The position numbers were made by a program, and so were the translations under genes. The notes beneath the pieces are model-generated. The model ran no database searches and was not told the DNA's origin. It worked only from the letters and a program-made list of their open reading frames with translations. From Candidatus Methanoperedentaceae archaeon GB37 (GTDB lineage Archaea; Halobacteriota; Methanosarcinia; Methanosarcinales; EX4572-44): DNA of 64,000 bases. The DNA lies in the NCBI GenBank assembly GCA_905171695.1, contig LR991653.1:338258-402257 (forward strand), given 5' to 3'. Within the stretch, counting starts at the first letter, position 1. Each line of letters starts with the position of its first letter. Shown in pieces: positions 18,766 through 26,566 of this stretch.

Positions 18766-19458
18766 ATGCTTAAGCAGCGTTTCGTCCTTGACACATCTGC
18801 CCTCACCGATGCGAATGCGCGGGAGGGTGTTGGTGACGGGACATTGAATTATTATATGGCAGAGACTCTTGACCTGATAGCAGAGGCGAGGCTCACGCTT
18901 GGCATAAGCTGTTATATTCCATATCCTTCAGTTTACAATGAGATGATGACCTTTGCAAGGAACAACAACTGCGATGAAGAGACTCTCGCAGAGATTGATA
19001 CGTGGCTTGTTAAGAAGGCGCCCGATCGCTATGAGGTAAAGATACCTTCAAAGATCCTTTATGAGTACGTGGATCACATGCGCACCCGCATCAACAAGGG
19101 GATGGCGATCGCTGAGGATATTATCTGGGAGGCTGCAACGGTATGCCTCTTCAGAACAACGAAGGCTACGAGCAAGAAGGAGATAGAGAGTGAGATCGAG
19201 CGTGAGGTGATCGGTTCGCTCATCGGAAAGTTTCGTGAGAAGTATCGGGGAGCGATGCGATATGGGATTCTTGACAGTGCGCCCGATATCGATGTATTGT
19301 TGCTTGCAAGGGAGCTTGACGCGGCTGTTGTTGCAAGCGATCTTGGCATTCAGAGGTGGTCAGAGGAGCTTGGACTGCGCTTTGTCGATGCCAAGGGATT
19401 TCCCATGATGCTGAGAGAGTACCTCTCTAAAATGCAGAATCGAGGTGGTCGTCTGTGA
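18766..19458 (+). CDS. RNA-free ribonuclease P (HARP family)
   Basis: 230-residue PIN-domain nuclease of the family once called RNA ligase partner protein and now known as HARP (homologue of Aquifex RNase P), which removes 5' leaders from pre-tRNA as a homo-oligomer without RNA. Metal-binding acids expected of the PIN fold are visible: D9 in [10 protein letters not shown], and the [29 protein letters not shown] block near residues 165-200; a helical insert (about 60-145) carries the family-specific dimerisation region. In archaea HARP usually coexists with the RNA-based RNase P. Overlaps the next gene by four bases (GTGA). Confidence 0.88.
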   Translation: MLKQRFVLDTSALTDANAREGVGDGTLNYYMAETLDLIAEARLTLGISCYIPYPSVYNEMMTFARNNNCDEETLAEIDTWLVKKAPDRYEVKIPSKILYEYVDHMRTRINKGMAIAEDIIWEAATVCLFRTTKATSKKEIESEIEREVIGSLIGKFREKYRGAMRYGILDSAPDIDVLLLARELDAAVVASDLGIQRWSEELGLRFVDAKGFPMMLREYLSKMQNRGGRL

Positions 19459-19784
19459 TAAGCCCAAGCGTTATCGTATCGGTCCTTGCATTCACAGTGA
19501 TACTCTTTCTAACGCTCAGAGATATCTGCATATTCCGTGCCACTCGACTCGTATCGTATCGAAGAGGTGCACTTCACGGGCTCTTCGCAAGCTCTATCGC
19601 ACTCTTCGGGCTCATGCTCACAGAAAATCCAGATTCTCAGGATATGGGACTGCTGCTCTCATTCATAGCCGTCTTCTTGAATAAAAAGGGTGTGAGAGAG
19701 GATGTATTCACTCACAACGAGACCGCTTTCCAGCGCTTCATCGGCGCAGTATCAGATGACAGCGATACAAGAAAGGGTGATTGA
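19455..19784 (+). CDS. Small membrane protein of unknown function
   Basis: 109 residues from a GTG that overlaps the HARP stop codon. Three hydrophobic segments are visible (about residues 5-22, 40-57 and 66-80), followed by a hydrophilic tail of about 30 residues. No family recognised. It is sandwiched without gaps between the RNase P gene and pyrD (3 bp), so it belongs to their transcription unit. The size and topology recall the small subunits of energy-converting hydrogenases, but no diagnostic motif supports such an assignment. Confidence 0.6.
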   Translation: MISPSVIVSVLAFTVILFLTLRDICIFRATRLVSYRRGALHGLFASSIALFGLMLTENPDSQDMGLLLSFIAVFLNKKGVREDVFTHNETAFQRFIGAVSDDSDTRKGD

Positions 19785-19787
19785 TCC

Positions 19788-20738
19788 ATGCTCACAATAG
19801 AGATTACAGGCATCAAGCTGGAAAACCCGCTCATACTCGCAGCAGGCATACTTGGAAGCACAGGTGCATCACTCAGGAGAGTGGCACGTGCAGGCGCCGG
19901 CGCAGTGGTCACAAAGTCACTCGGTCTTGTGCCAAGAGAAGGATACAGAAATCCATGCGTCGTAGAGCTCGAAGATGGCTTCATAAACGCCGTGGGACTA
20001 CAGAACCCCTCTTACAGGAATTTCATGGGTGAAATCGAGATTGCAAGAGAGGCAAATGTCCCGATCGTGGCAAGCATCTTCGGCGGCAGACCTGAGGAGT
20101 TTAGAGAGATCGCAACCGCGATGAGCGGAGATGTGGACGGCTTCGAACTCAACCTGAGCTGCCCGCACGCAGAGGGATACGGTGCCGAGATAGGCAGCGA
20201 CCCGATGATCGTTGAAGAGGTCACACGCTCCGTTAAGAGTGCGACAGACCTCCCAGTCTGGGTGAAACTCACACCGAACGTGAGAGATATTGCAACCATC
20301 GGGCTTGCAGCAGAGAGAGGCGGGGCTGACGCTGTTGTGGCGATAAACAGCCTGCGCGCAATGGCAATAGATGTCGAGAGTGGCTATCCCATTCTCTCGA
20401 ACAGGTTCGGTGGCTTATCTGGCGCGCCAATAAAACCTGTTGCTGTAAGAGCAGTCTACGAACTCTACCAGGCTCTCAAGATCCCGATAATCGGTGTTGG
20501 CGGGATCTCTTCGTGGGAAGACGCAGTAGAGATGATGATGGCTGGCGCAAGCGCAGTTGAGATCGGTTCAGCAGTCTACAGAGGACTCGACATCTTTAAG
20601 GAGATCAGTGACGGCATCAGCAGGTATCTTAAGAGGAAGGATATGAGGCTTGACGAGATCGTTGGAATCGCACATTCTGAAAAACCCACTAAAATGCCAG
20701 AACCAAAACACTCTATCAAAAGAAAGGTGGAAAAATGA
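19788..20738 (+). CDS. pyrD: Dihydroorotate dehydrogenase, class 1B catalytic subunit
   Basis: FMN enzyme of pyrimidine synthesis oxidising dihydroorotate to orotate; in class 1B electrons pass to the PyrK subunit. 316-residue TIM barrel with NPLILAAGILGSTG at the N terminus, the catalytic cysteine in ELNLSCPHAEG (near residue 125), substrate-binding AINSLRAMAID, and the phosphate-binding GVGGISSWEDAVEMMMAGASAVEIG. Its natural partner pyrK starts at 23342; the 2.6 kb between them is an insertion. The stop overlaps the following mntA start by four bases. Confidence 0.94.
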   Translation: MLTIEITGIKLENPLILAAGILGSTGASLRRVARAGAGAVVTKSLGLVPREGYRNPCVVELEDGFINAVGLQNPSYRNFMGEIEIAREANVPIVASIFGGRPEEFREIATAMSGDVDGFELNLSCPHAEGYGAEIGSDPMIVEEVTRSVKSATDLPVWVKLTPNVRDIATIGLAAERGGADAVVAINSLRAMAIDVESGYPILSNRFGGLSGAPIKPVAVRAVYELYQALKIPIIGVGGISSWEDAVEMMMAGASAVEIGSAVYRGLDIFKEISDGISRYLKRKDMRLDEIVGIAHSEKPTKMPEPKHSIKRKVEK

Positions 20739-21142
20739 GCAATTTCTCAATCAAAACACCATCCGATGCAGATATACTCGAAAAATTGTTGGAAGGGATA
20801 GTGGAACAGATAAAAACTTGTTCCAAGGCAGTAGCAGTATTTCTGTTTGGTTCTTATGCAAAAGATACAGAGAAACCATTATCTGATGTGGACATAGCAG
20901 TAATTCTGAAGAGTCCTGATCCTGAAGCAGAGGCTGAAATCGGAAGCCTGTACTCCCGGAAGATTGATGTTGTGCTCTTCCATCGTCTCCCCCTTCATAT
21001 CCAGTTTGAAGTCTTAAAAGATGGAAGAGAGATCTTCAGCCGGGATGATGAATATCTCTTCAAGATAAAGATGGACGTCTTGAGGAATTACCTGGAGACT
21101 TCCTGGATGTACCAGAGAATAGCATCCGGAGTGTTGAGATGA
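20735..21142 (+). CDS. mntA: MNT-family nucleotidyltransferase antitoxin (MntA)
   Basis: 135-residue minimal nucleotidyltransferase of the DNA polymerase beta superfamily. The motif FGSYAKDTEKPLSDVDIAV (residues about 39-57) has the GS...DxD metal-binding signature and a third acid follows in KIDVVLF. In HEPN/MNT modules the MNT protein AMPylates or oligo-AMPylates the HEPN toxin near its active site and so silences it. Start overlaps the pyrD stop (ATGA) and its stop overlaps the toxin gene (ATGA), so this accessory pair has been wired tightly into the pyr operon. Antitoxin looks complete while its toxin is broken. Confidence 0.85.
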   Translation: MSNFSIKTPSDADILEKLLEGIVEQIKTCSKAVAVFLFGSYAKDTEKPLSDVDIAVILKSPDPEAEAEIGSLYSRKIDVVLFHRLPLHIQFEVLKDGREIFSRDDEYLFKIKMDVLRNYLETSWMYQRIASGVLR

Positions 21143-21412
21143 AGCTTTTGGAGAACATTCTGAGATTCGAGAACCACTTTAAAAATGCAAAAAAGTTGAA
21201 TAAGAAAGATATTTCGGATTATCTTGTGTATAACACGCTTGCAATGGAATGTTTTCAGGCTGTGAATGCAATCATTGAGATTGGGGAATATATAGTCACC
21301 AAGAAACGACTCGGCTTTCCATCAACCTACAGGGAAATATTTGAACTACTTCATCAAAACCAGATGATGGCAGAAGAAGTATTCAATGCTACAAAGAGAC
21401 TGATATTTTTAA

Positions 21413-21438
21413 GTTAAGTGAAATTCGGCTTGGCGGTT
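21413..21438 (+). repeat. Left inverted repeat of the R-M cassette
   Basis: GTTAAGTG at 21413-21420 and TTCGGCTTGGCGGTT at 21424-21438. Their reverse complements occur at the other end: AACCACCAAGCCGAA (23097-23111, one mismatch in 15) and CACTTAAC (23153-23160, exact). Spacing between the two blocks differs (3 versus 41 bases), so the right end has extra sequence. Confidence 0.7.
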
Positions 21439-21491
21439 TAACAAAGGATTTAAAAACTCATGGAGAAATACTATAATGGAGGAAGGTAGAA

Positions 21492-22367
21492 ATGAAAAAA
21501 ATAGAGATTAACTTCAGGAAAACCTGTTCTTGCCCAGATAGTCATATAAATTGCCTCACTCCAAAGGAGTGGGTTAAAGGACAAGTTGCTATTTGGGAAT
21601 TATATTACGAAAAAAGAGATATTAGAGATAAAGATATTCATCCTGCTGTTTTTCCCATAGCTTTACCTAAAAAATGTATTGAACTTTTTACACATAAAGG
21701 AGAATTAGTGTTAGATCCATTTGTTGGTATTGGCACCACTCTTATAGCAGCAAGAGATTTAGAAAGGAATGCAGTTGGTTTTGACCTCAACCCTGAATAC
21801 ATTGATTATGCTAATAAAAGACTTGCACAGTTAAATATGTCTCTTTTTACAGAAAATACAAAGCAAATAGCAATTTGTGATGATGCACTCAATGTTCCTC
21901 AATATCTTGATGAGGAAACTATATCTTTATGTGTTACTTCTCCTCCTTATGCTAATATGTTGAATCATGAAAGATTAAATAAGAGCCTTCGTAGTGACCT
22001 TCGTAAGAATGAACACTATAAAAAAGTGCAGCAATATTCAGATAATCCAAGAGACCTTGGCACAATGAAACTAAAAGAATATATAGAGGCGCTTGCCGAG
22101 ATTTATAAATGTATATTACCCCTTTTGAAGCCAAAAGCTCACTGTGTAATCAACGTTAATGATTTATGGGAAAATAATCGAAGATATCCAACACACAGTT
22201 ATATTATTGAGGCGATGGAAAAAGTAGGATATGAGCTTAGAAATATAATTATCTGGGATAAGAGAAATCTGGTAAACAGAGTTGGTATTTTTGGATGGCC
22301 AAGTAACTACATAACCCTTAGCACCACGTTTGAATACATACTTGATTTTTGGAGGCCGCCATTATGA
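21492..22367 (+). CDS. Type II DNA methyltransferase (probably N4-cytosine)
   Basis: 291-residue SAM-dependent methyltransferase. SAM-binding motif I is LVLDPFVGIGTT (residues 72-83), preceded by HPAVFPIALP (motif X), and the catalytic motif IV is TSPPY (149-153). The SPPY form is typical of N4-cytosine methyltransferases, which fits the MvaI/BcnI-type partner nuclease. The stop overlaps the endonuclease ATG (ATGA), so both are translated together, methylase first. AT-rich codon use differs from pyrD/pyrK on either side, indicating transfer. Confidence 0.87.
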   Translation: MKKIEINFRKTCSCPDSHINCLTPKEWVKGQVAIWELYYEKRDIRDKDIHPAVFPIALPKKCIELFTHKGELVLDPFVGIGTTLIAARDLERNAVGFDLNPEYIDYANKRLAQLNMSLFTENTKQIAICDDALNVPQYLDEETISLCVTSPPYANMLNHERLNKSLRSDLRKNEHYKKVQQYSDNPRDLGTMKLKEYIEALAEIYKCILPLLKPKAHCVINVNDLWENNRRYPTHSYIIEAMEKVGYELRNIIIWDKRNLVNRVGIFGWPSNYITLSTTFEYILDFWRPPL

Positions 22368-23071
22368 TTGGATATAATGAGCTGATACAAAGATTAAAAG
22401 CGATAAAAAAGAGGGGTTATATTAAAACCCACAGAGCTGGAAATACAGGTATTGGCAAAACATTAGAAGACCTATTGGAAATAGAGGAAAATAATATACC
22501 AGGCCCAAACGCCACAATGATTGAATTAAAATCTGCACGAAAAAACGCTAAAAGCATGCTCACACTCTTTACAAAATCTCCCTTACCACCTAAAGCAAAT
22601 TCTGCTTTGTTGGAAAGATTTGGATACGAATCTGCGCGAGGAAATAAGAGAAAAGAATTGCACACTACTGTTAATGCGATGGTATTTAATACACTTAAAG
22701 GGAAACCCGGTTTTAAGATTGATATTCAAAAAGATCGTATAAATCTTATAACTGCTGAGGACGAAATTGTAGGTTATTGGGATAAAGAGACACTAAGGAA
22801 CTCCTTTGAAAGAAAACTCCCAAAATTGCTTTATGTGAAGGCAGAAACGCGAGGGAAAGGTTCTGATGAAGAATTTTGGTTTAACGAAGCATGGCTGTTA
22901 AGCGGTTTTAATTTTGATAGTTTTGTTCGTTTATTGAGAGAGGGAATTATTCTTGTGGATATACGGATCGGACAATATCCAGATGGAAGACCGCATGACC
23001 ACGGTACAGGATTCAGAGTTTTACCAGATAAATTAGACTTGTGTTTTAGTAATAGAAAAAGAATAATGTGA
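22364..23071 (+). CDS. MvaI/BcnI-family restriction endonuclease
   Basis: 235-residue nuclease. The N-terminal half holds the family core: GYIKTHRAGNTGIGKTLEDLLEI (residues 18-40) followed by the metal-binding MIELKSAR (E54, K56). Length is close to the family (about 240). Characterised members cut CCWGG (MvaI) or CCSGG (BcnI) as monomers; the target here is likely a CCNGG variant but cannot be read from sequence. Start ATG 22364 overlaps the methylase stop. No truncation or frameshift is visible, so the system may be active. Confidence 0.85.
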   Translation: MIGYNELIQRLKAIKKRGYIKTHRAGNTGIGKTLEDLLEIEENNIPGPNATMIELKSARKNAKSMLTLFTKSPLPPKANSALLERFGYESARGNKRKELHTTVNAMVFNTLKGKPGFKIDIQKDRINLITAEDEIVGYWDKETLRNSFERKLPKLLYVKAETRGKGSDEEFWFNEAWLLSGFNFDSFVRLLREGIILVDIRIGQYPDGRPHDHGTGFRVLPDKLDLCFSNRKRIM

Positions 23072-23096
23072 CGGAGTCAAAATACATGAATAAGAT

Positions 23097-23160
23097 AACC
23101 ACCAAGCCGAACTCTGTGGCAACTTTGTTGCCTTGCCTCGCTTACGCTCGATCACTTAAC
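23097..23160 (-). repeat. Right inverted repeat of the R-M cassette
   Basis: Contains AACCACCAAGCCGAA (23097-23111) and CACTTAAC (23153-23160), reverse complements of the left-end blocks. Between them is a perfect hairpin GGCAAC-TTT-GTTGCC (about 23118-23132). Confidence 0.65.
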
Positions 23161-23194
23161 AGCAGATAAAAGGGAGATCAGAGTTTTTCCCAAA

Positions 23195-23217
23195 TTGCCT
23201 TCGGCAACTTTTTTTTA
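23195..23217 (+). terminator. Hairpin plus T-run terminator of the R-M cassette
   Basis: TTGCC-TTC-GGCAA (23195-23207) is followed by a run of eight T residues. It closes the cassette just before the resumed HEPN sequence; the T-run also forms the putative target duplication. If it terminates transcription it would reduce read-through from pyrD into pyrK. Confidence 0.5.
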
Positions 23218-23341
23218 TCCGTAAACCGAAATCTGATAGCTCACGAATACTATAAAATTGAAGAGAATGAACTTGCAGAGATGGTTAAATTGTTAGATAT
23301 TCTAAAAGATTTTGTTCAAAAAGCCAAAGAGGTATGGAGAG

Positions 23342-24121
23342 ATGAAGCCATTGAGCGTTGAGGTGACCAAGGTTGTGAAGGAGAGCGAGCGGGTCACAAC
23401 ACTCTACTTTGATAAGAACTTTTCATTCAACCCGGGCCAGTTCGCCATGATCTGGGTGCGCGGCGTTGACGAGGTGCCGATGGCGCTCTCCTCCAAAAGT
23501 AGCATCACGGTTGAACGCGTGGGCGATGCCACAGAACACCTTTCAGAGATCACCGCAGGCGAGACTCTTGGAGTGAGAGCGCCACTTGGAAAGGGATTCA
23601 ACCTCTACAGCGGTGAGAACCGTGACCTCCTGATCGTCGGCGGCGGAGTTGGAGTGGCACCACTCGCACCACTCGCAGAACTCGCTAAAGCTCACGGGCG
23701 TCGGGTCAAGAGCCTCATCGGCGCAAGGAGGAGAGAAGATCTGATCTTCAGAGATCGATTCGAACGCGCTGGCGATCTGAGAATCTCGACCGACGATGGA
23801 ACGATCGGGCATCATGGATCTGTAACCGACCTCTTCAAAGAGGAGGATCTGGATCGGTTCGATCGAATCTACGTCTGTGGACCCGAGCCAATGATGGCAA
23901 GATGTCTCGACATACTAAGAGAGGAGAATCTCGCAATGCACTCAGAGTTCAGTCTCAACCGATACTTCAAATGCGGCATAGGCATCTGTGGCTCATGCTG
24001 CATAGATCCAGAAGGGCTTCGCGTCTGCAGGGACGGTCCCGTCTTCAGCGGTGATCGTCTCATTGGAAGCGAGTTCGGTCTCTACAGGCGGGATCAGTGC
24101 GGAATCAAAAGAGGAATATAA
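23342..24121 (+). CDS. pyrK: Dihydroorotate dehydrogenase electron transfer subunit
   Basis: 259-residue flavin/iron-sulphur subunit passing electrons from PyrD to NAD+ or another acceptor. Domains in order: ferredoxin-reductase FAD domain (PGQFAMIW, then MALSS), NAD-binding domain (VGGGVGVAPLAPLAELA), and a C-terminal [2Fe-2S] motif CGIGICGSCCIDPEGLRVC near residues 215-235. The ATG at 23342, with GGAGAG just upstream, gives the family N terminus. The 2.6-kb HEPN/R-M insertion now separates it from pyrD; its start lies inside the last codons of the disrupted hepT. Confidence 0.93.
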   Translation: MKPLSVEVTKVVKESERVTTLYFDKNFSFNPGQFAMIWVRGVDEVPMALSSKSSITVERVGDATEHLSEITAGETLGVRAPLGKGFNLYSGENRDLLIVGGGVGVAPLAPLAELAKAHGRRVKSLIGARRREDLIFRDRFERAGDLRISTDDGTIGHHGSVTDLFKEEDLDRFDRIYVCGPEPMMARCLDILREENLAMHSEFSLNRYFKCGIGICGSCCIDPEGLRVCRDGPVFSGDRLIGSEFGLYRRDQCGIKRGI

Positions 24122-24163
24122 TATTAGTTCATGAGAGTGGTCACAGGTCTACAGGTGAAGAGG

Positions 24164-24901
24164 ATGAGAATAGGGCGCTTTCAACGTGGAAACGAGACAT
24201 TCTATGGAGAGGTCAAGGGAGGACTCGTGATCGCACACCGGGGGCTCTTCGACGACACATACCCCTTAACAGAGCTAAGACTTCTCCCACCAACCCAACC
24301 GAGCAAGATCATCTGCCTTGCATTGAACTACAAGGAGCATGCAGACGAACTCAACCTGCGAGTCCCAGAGGAACCACTCATCTTCCTGAAACCACCCTCA
24401 GCAATGATCGCATACAACGAGAAGATCATCTACCCCAGAGGAGTGAAACACCTCGACTGCGAAGCAGAACTCGCCGTGGTCATCGGAAAACGGTGCAAAA
24501 AGATCAGTGCAGAGAAGGCAGACGACGTCATACTCGGCTACACATGCCTAAACGACGTCACAGCCAGAGACATGCAAAGAATAGACGGCCAGTGGACACG
24601 AGCAAAAGGCTTTGACACATTCGCACCGATCGGACCATACATAGTCACAGATATAGACCCCCACAACCTCGACATACAAACACGGATAAACAACAGAGTA
24701 AAACAGAGCTCCAACACCAAGAACATGATCTTCACCATACCAGAGATAATCGAATTCGTCTCAAACATAATGACACTCGAACGAGGAGACGTAATAGCAA
24801 CAGGAACACCAGCAGGTATGGGAGAACTCTTCGACAAAGACACGATAGAAATAGAGATAGAAGAGATCGGAATACTCAAAAACAGAGTGATAAAAGAGTA
24901 A
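24164..24901 (+). CDS. Fumarylacetoacetate hydrolase-family protein
   Basis: 245-residue FAH-domain enzyme, a family that includes hydratases, decarboxylases, acylpyruvases and oxaloacetate tautomerases. Motifs: KIICLALNYKEHADEL, IFLKPPSAMI, the metal-binding LDCEAELAVVIG (two glutamates) with a following aspartate, NDVTARDMQ, and TGTPAGMG near the C terminus. The ATG at 24164 follows AGGTGAAGAGG and matches the usual family start; an ATG at 24131 would add eleven residues. Located 42 bp after pyrK on the same strand. Substrate unknown. Confidence 0.85.
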   Translation: MRIGRFQRGNETFYGEVKGGLVIAHRGLFDDTYPLTELRLLPPTQPSKIICLALNYKEHADELNLRVPEEPLIFLKPPSAMIAYNEKIIYPRGVKHLDCEAELAVVIGKRCKKISAEKADDVILGYTCLNDVTARDMQRIDGQWTRAKGFDTFAPIGPYIVTDIDPHNLDIQTRINNRVKQSSNTKNMIFTIPEIIEFVSNIMTLERGDVIATGTPAGMGELFDKDTIEIEIEEIGILKNRVIKE

Positions 24902-24988
24902 AAAGAGTAACGTATAAAAAGGATAATTGCTCTCACTCAGAGCGCCACACCACAATTATATTGCGAGGGTATCCTTGCCGTTTCTGTT

Positions 24989-25421
24989 TCATCTCCTCCT
25001 TCTCAAAATAGATGCCACTGCAAGCAATCCTGCAATTGCGAATATTGATTCAAATCCGTGAATGTTATGATCTTCGCTCGGTGTCTCCTCTTCATCGGAT
25101 ATTGGCTCCGGGATTATTACTTTGGGTGCAAAGTATACATCATCTACATAAATAGTGCCTTCTTTGTTTGTCACATGACTGTCTTCAAAAACGATGGTAA
25201 ATTCTGTTACATCACCCCAGTCAATTTTAGAAGCCCAAGCCGGTGTAGTAATACTCGTTTAATGGCACGACCATTCTACTCCATGAGCTGGTAACTCCTT
25301 TTACTACATATTCAACTTGACCATTTGGGCTCTTTAATTCTATCTTGAATGTGATGGTGTATCCCTCATTTTCATCGCCTTTAACCCAGAAGACAAACTT
25401 CTCATATTGTCTCAGGTTCAA
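24989..25421 (-). pseudogene. Remnant of a PGF-CTERM-like surface protein
   Basis: Two pieces in different frames of one extracellular protein. The upstream piece (25421-25227) encodes a beta-rich segment (YEKFVFWVKGDENEGYTITF...). Near 25230 the frame shifts; the continuation (SKIDWGDVTEFTIVFEDS) leads into a proline/acid-rich linker and a C-terminal GFESIFAIAGLLAVASILRRRR, the signal-plus-helix-plus-arginine pattern of archaeosortase-processed surface proteins. The 5' part is cut off by the IS1634-type element, so only about 145 residues remain. Confidence 0.7.
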
Positions 25422-25443
25422 ATTCCAATATTCCCAAATAATT

Positions 25444-26555
25444 AGGCACTAGCAAAATAAATTCTCCCCATAAGCTCTCTTTTTCCAGGAAAAAGCAAGT
25501 ATTGTATTACGTGCTGTGTTGAATAACTTTTAAGTTTCCTTCCTGTATTTCTCATTTGCAGGAGGGATGATTGGGATGCAGAGTAAGAGAAATTGGAAGG
25601 AATATAATGAAAAACTTGTGCGGAGGGGAGAACTCTATATCTCATTGGATTTCCTTGAGAACTGGGATGAAGAATTAAATAGGATGAATGAGGGGAAGGT
25701 TGGCAGACCTTTCAGGTTTCCTCGAACCTTTATGTGTTTTCTAGCTTTCTTGCATGTAGCTTTCCTTCCATTAAGACAAATGGAAGGATTTTTGAGGAAA
25801 TTATCAGAATATATACCTGAGTTAAAGGTAGCTGATTATTCCACTGTTTGTAAGAGGTTGAGGAAACTAGACTTTGAACTCTCTAGTAATCTTGGAGAAG
25901 ATCTTGTAGTTGCAATAGATTCGTCTGGTATGAAGATAACGAATAGAGGAGAGTGGATCAGAGATAAATGGAAAGACGAGAAAGGGTTGGATTAAGGTTC
26001 ATATTGCTATAGACGTTAAAACAAGGAAACTCTTAGCCTTAAAGATAACAGATGAAAGAACAGGTGATGGAAAGATGTTAAAACCTCTGGTAAAGCAAAT
26101 TAAAGGAAGAGGTGGAGAGATAACTAGGGTATATGGTGATGGAGGTTATGATAGCAGAGAGAATTTCAATTATCTTGCTGAAAATGATGTAGAACCAGTG
26201 ATCAAGATAAGAAGTAACTCTTCAACTAAGTCAAGAGGCTCTCCATCCAGAGCTAAGAGAGTAAGAGAACCCAAAAGAGTTAGGTCATGAAAGATGGAAA
26301 GATAAATACAGGTATGGCTGCAGATGGACAGCAGAGAGTTTCTTCTCTGGTGTTAAAAGAGTATTTGGTGAAACATGCAGAGCAAGATCTACAGAAGCTT
26401 TATTTCAAGAAGTAAAGATGAAATTCATCTTCTACAACATGCTCATAAGTGTTTAAACTTACATTCTCAGAGAAACAATTACCTGAAGATATACCCCATC
26501 CAGCTAATTGTTCAACACCAGCAGTATTACGGAAAATATTTATATTATAATGCCT
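25444..26555 (+). mobile_element. IS5-family element with AATT target duplication
   Basis: Ends AGGCA...TGCCT form a short inverted repeat and the direct repeat AATT flanks them (25440-25443 and 26556-26559). The interior contains a frameshifted IS5-type transposase. It inserted into the left end of the IS1634-type element, between its terminal repeat and its transposase start. Confidence 0.7.
25567..26456 (+). pseudogene. IS5-family transposase, frameshifted
   Basis: The N-terminal piece (to 25995) shows KRNWKEYNEKLVRRGELY, GKVGRPFRFPRTFM and the first catalytic aspartate in VVAIDSSGMK. An extra T in GGGTTGG near 25990 shifts the frame; the continuation reads WIKVHIAIDVKTRKLLALKITDERTGDG and later VYGDGGYDSRENF (second aspartate). 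A second shift near 26270 leads to LGHERWKDKYRYGCRWTAESFFSGVKRVFGE, carrying the catalytic glutamate, and ends at 26456. All three parts of the DDE domain exist but in three frames, so the transposase is inactive. Confidence 0.85.
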
Positions 26556-26566
26556 AATTGACCATT

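Larger units (their letters stand above)
21412..23217 (+). mobile_element. Restriction-modification cassette inserted in hepT
   Basis: An 1806-bp AT-rich insert carrying a methyltransferase and a restriction endonuclease gene, bounded by imperfect inverted repeats and flanked by TTTTTA (21406-21411 and 23212-23217), which looks like a target duplication. Precise removal of the insert with one copy of TTTTTA restores the HEPN reading frame. No transposase or integrase is present, so it either moved with help in trans or by recombination. The boundaries follow from the restored frame, not from similarity to a known element. Confidence 0.78.
21139..23361 (+). pseudogene. hepT: HEPN (DUF86/HepT) toxin gene split by an R-M cassette
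   Basis: The 5' part (21139-21411) encodes a HEPN helical domain ending ...NATKRLIFL before running into a stop at 21415. The 3' part resumes in the same frame at 23218 (SVNRNLIAHEYYK...) and ends at 23361. The RxxxxHxY ribonuclease motif (RNLIAHEY) lies wholly in the 3' part. Joining 21411 to 23218 gives one uninterrupted 138-residue frame, the normal HepT length, whose stop overlaps the pyrK start by 20 bases. The interrupted gene should make a 92-residue product without the catalytic motif and thus no active toxin. Confidence 0.88.

Noticed and set aside
24097..24615. 172-codon plus-strand ORF overlapping the FAH gene
   Set aside because: Arginine/threonine-rich shadow frame of a clear FAH-family gene.
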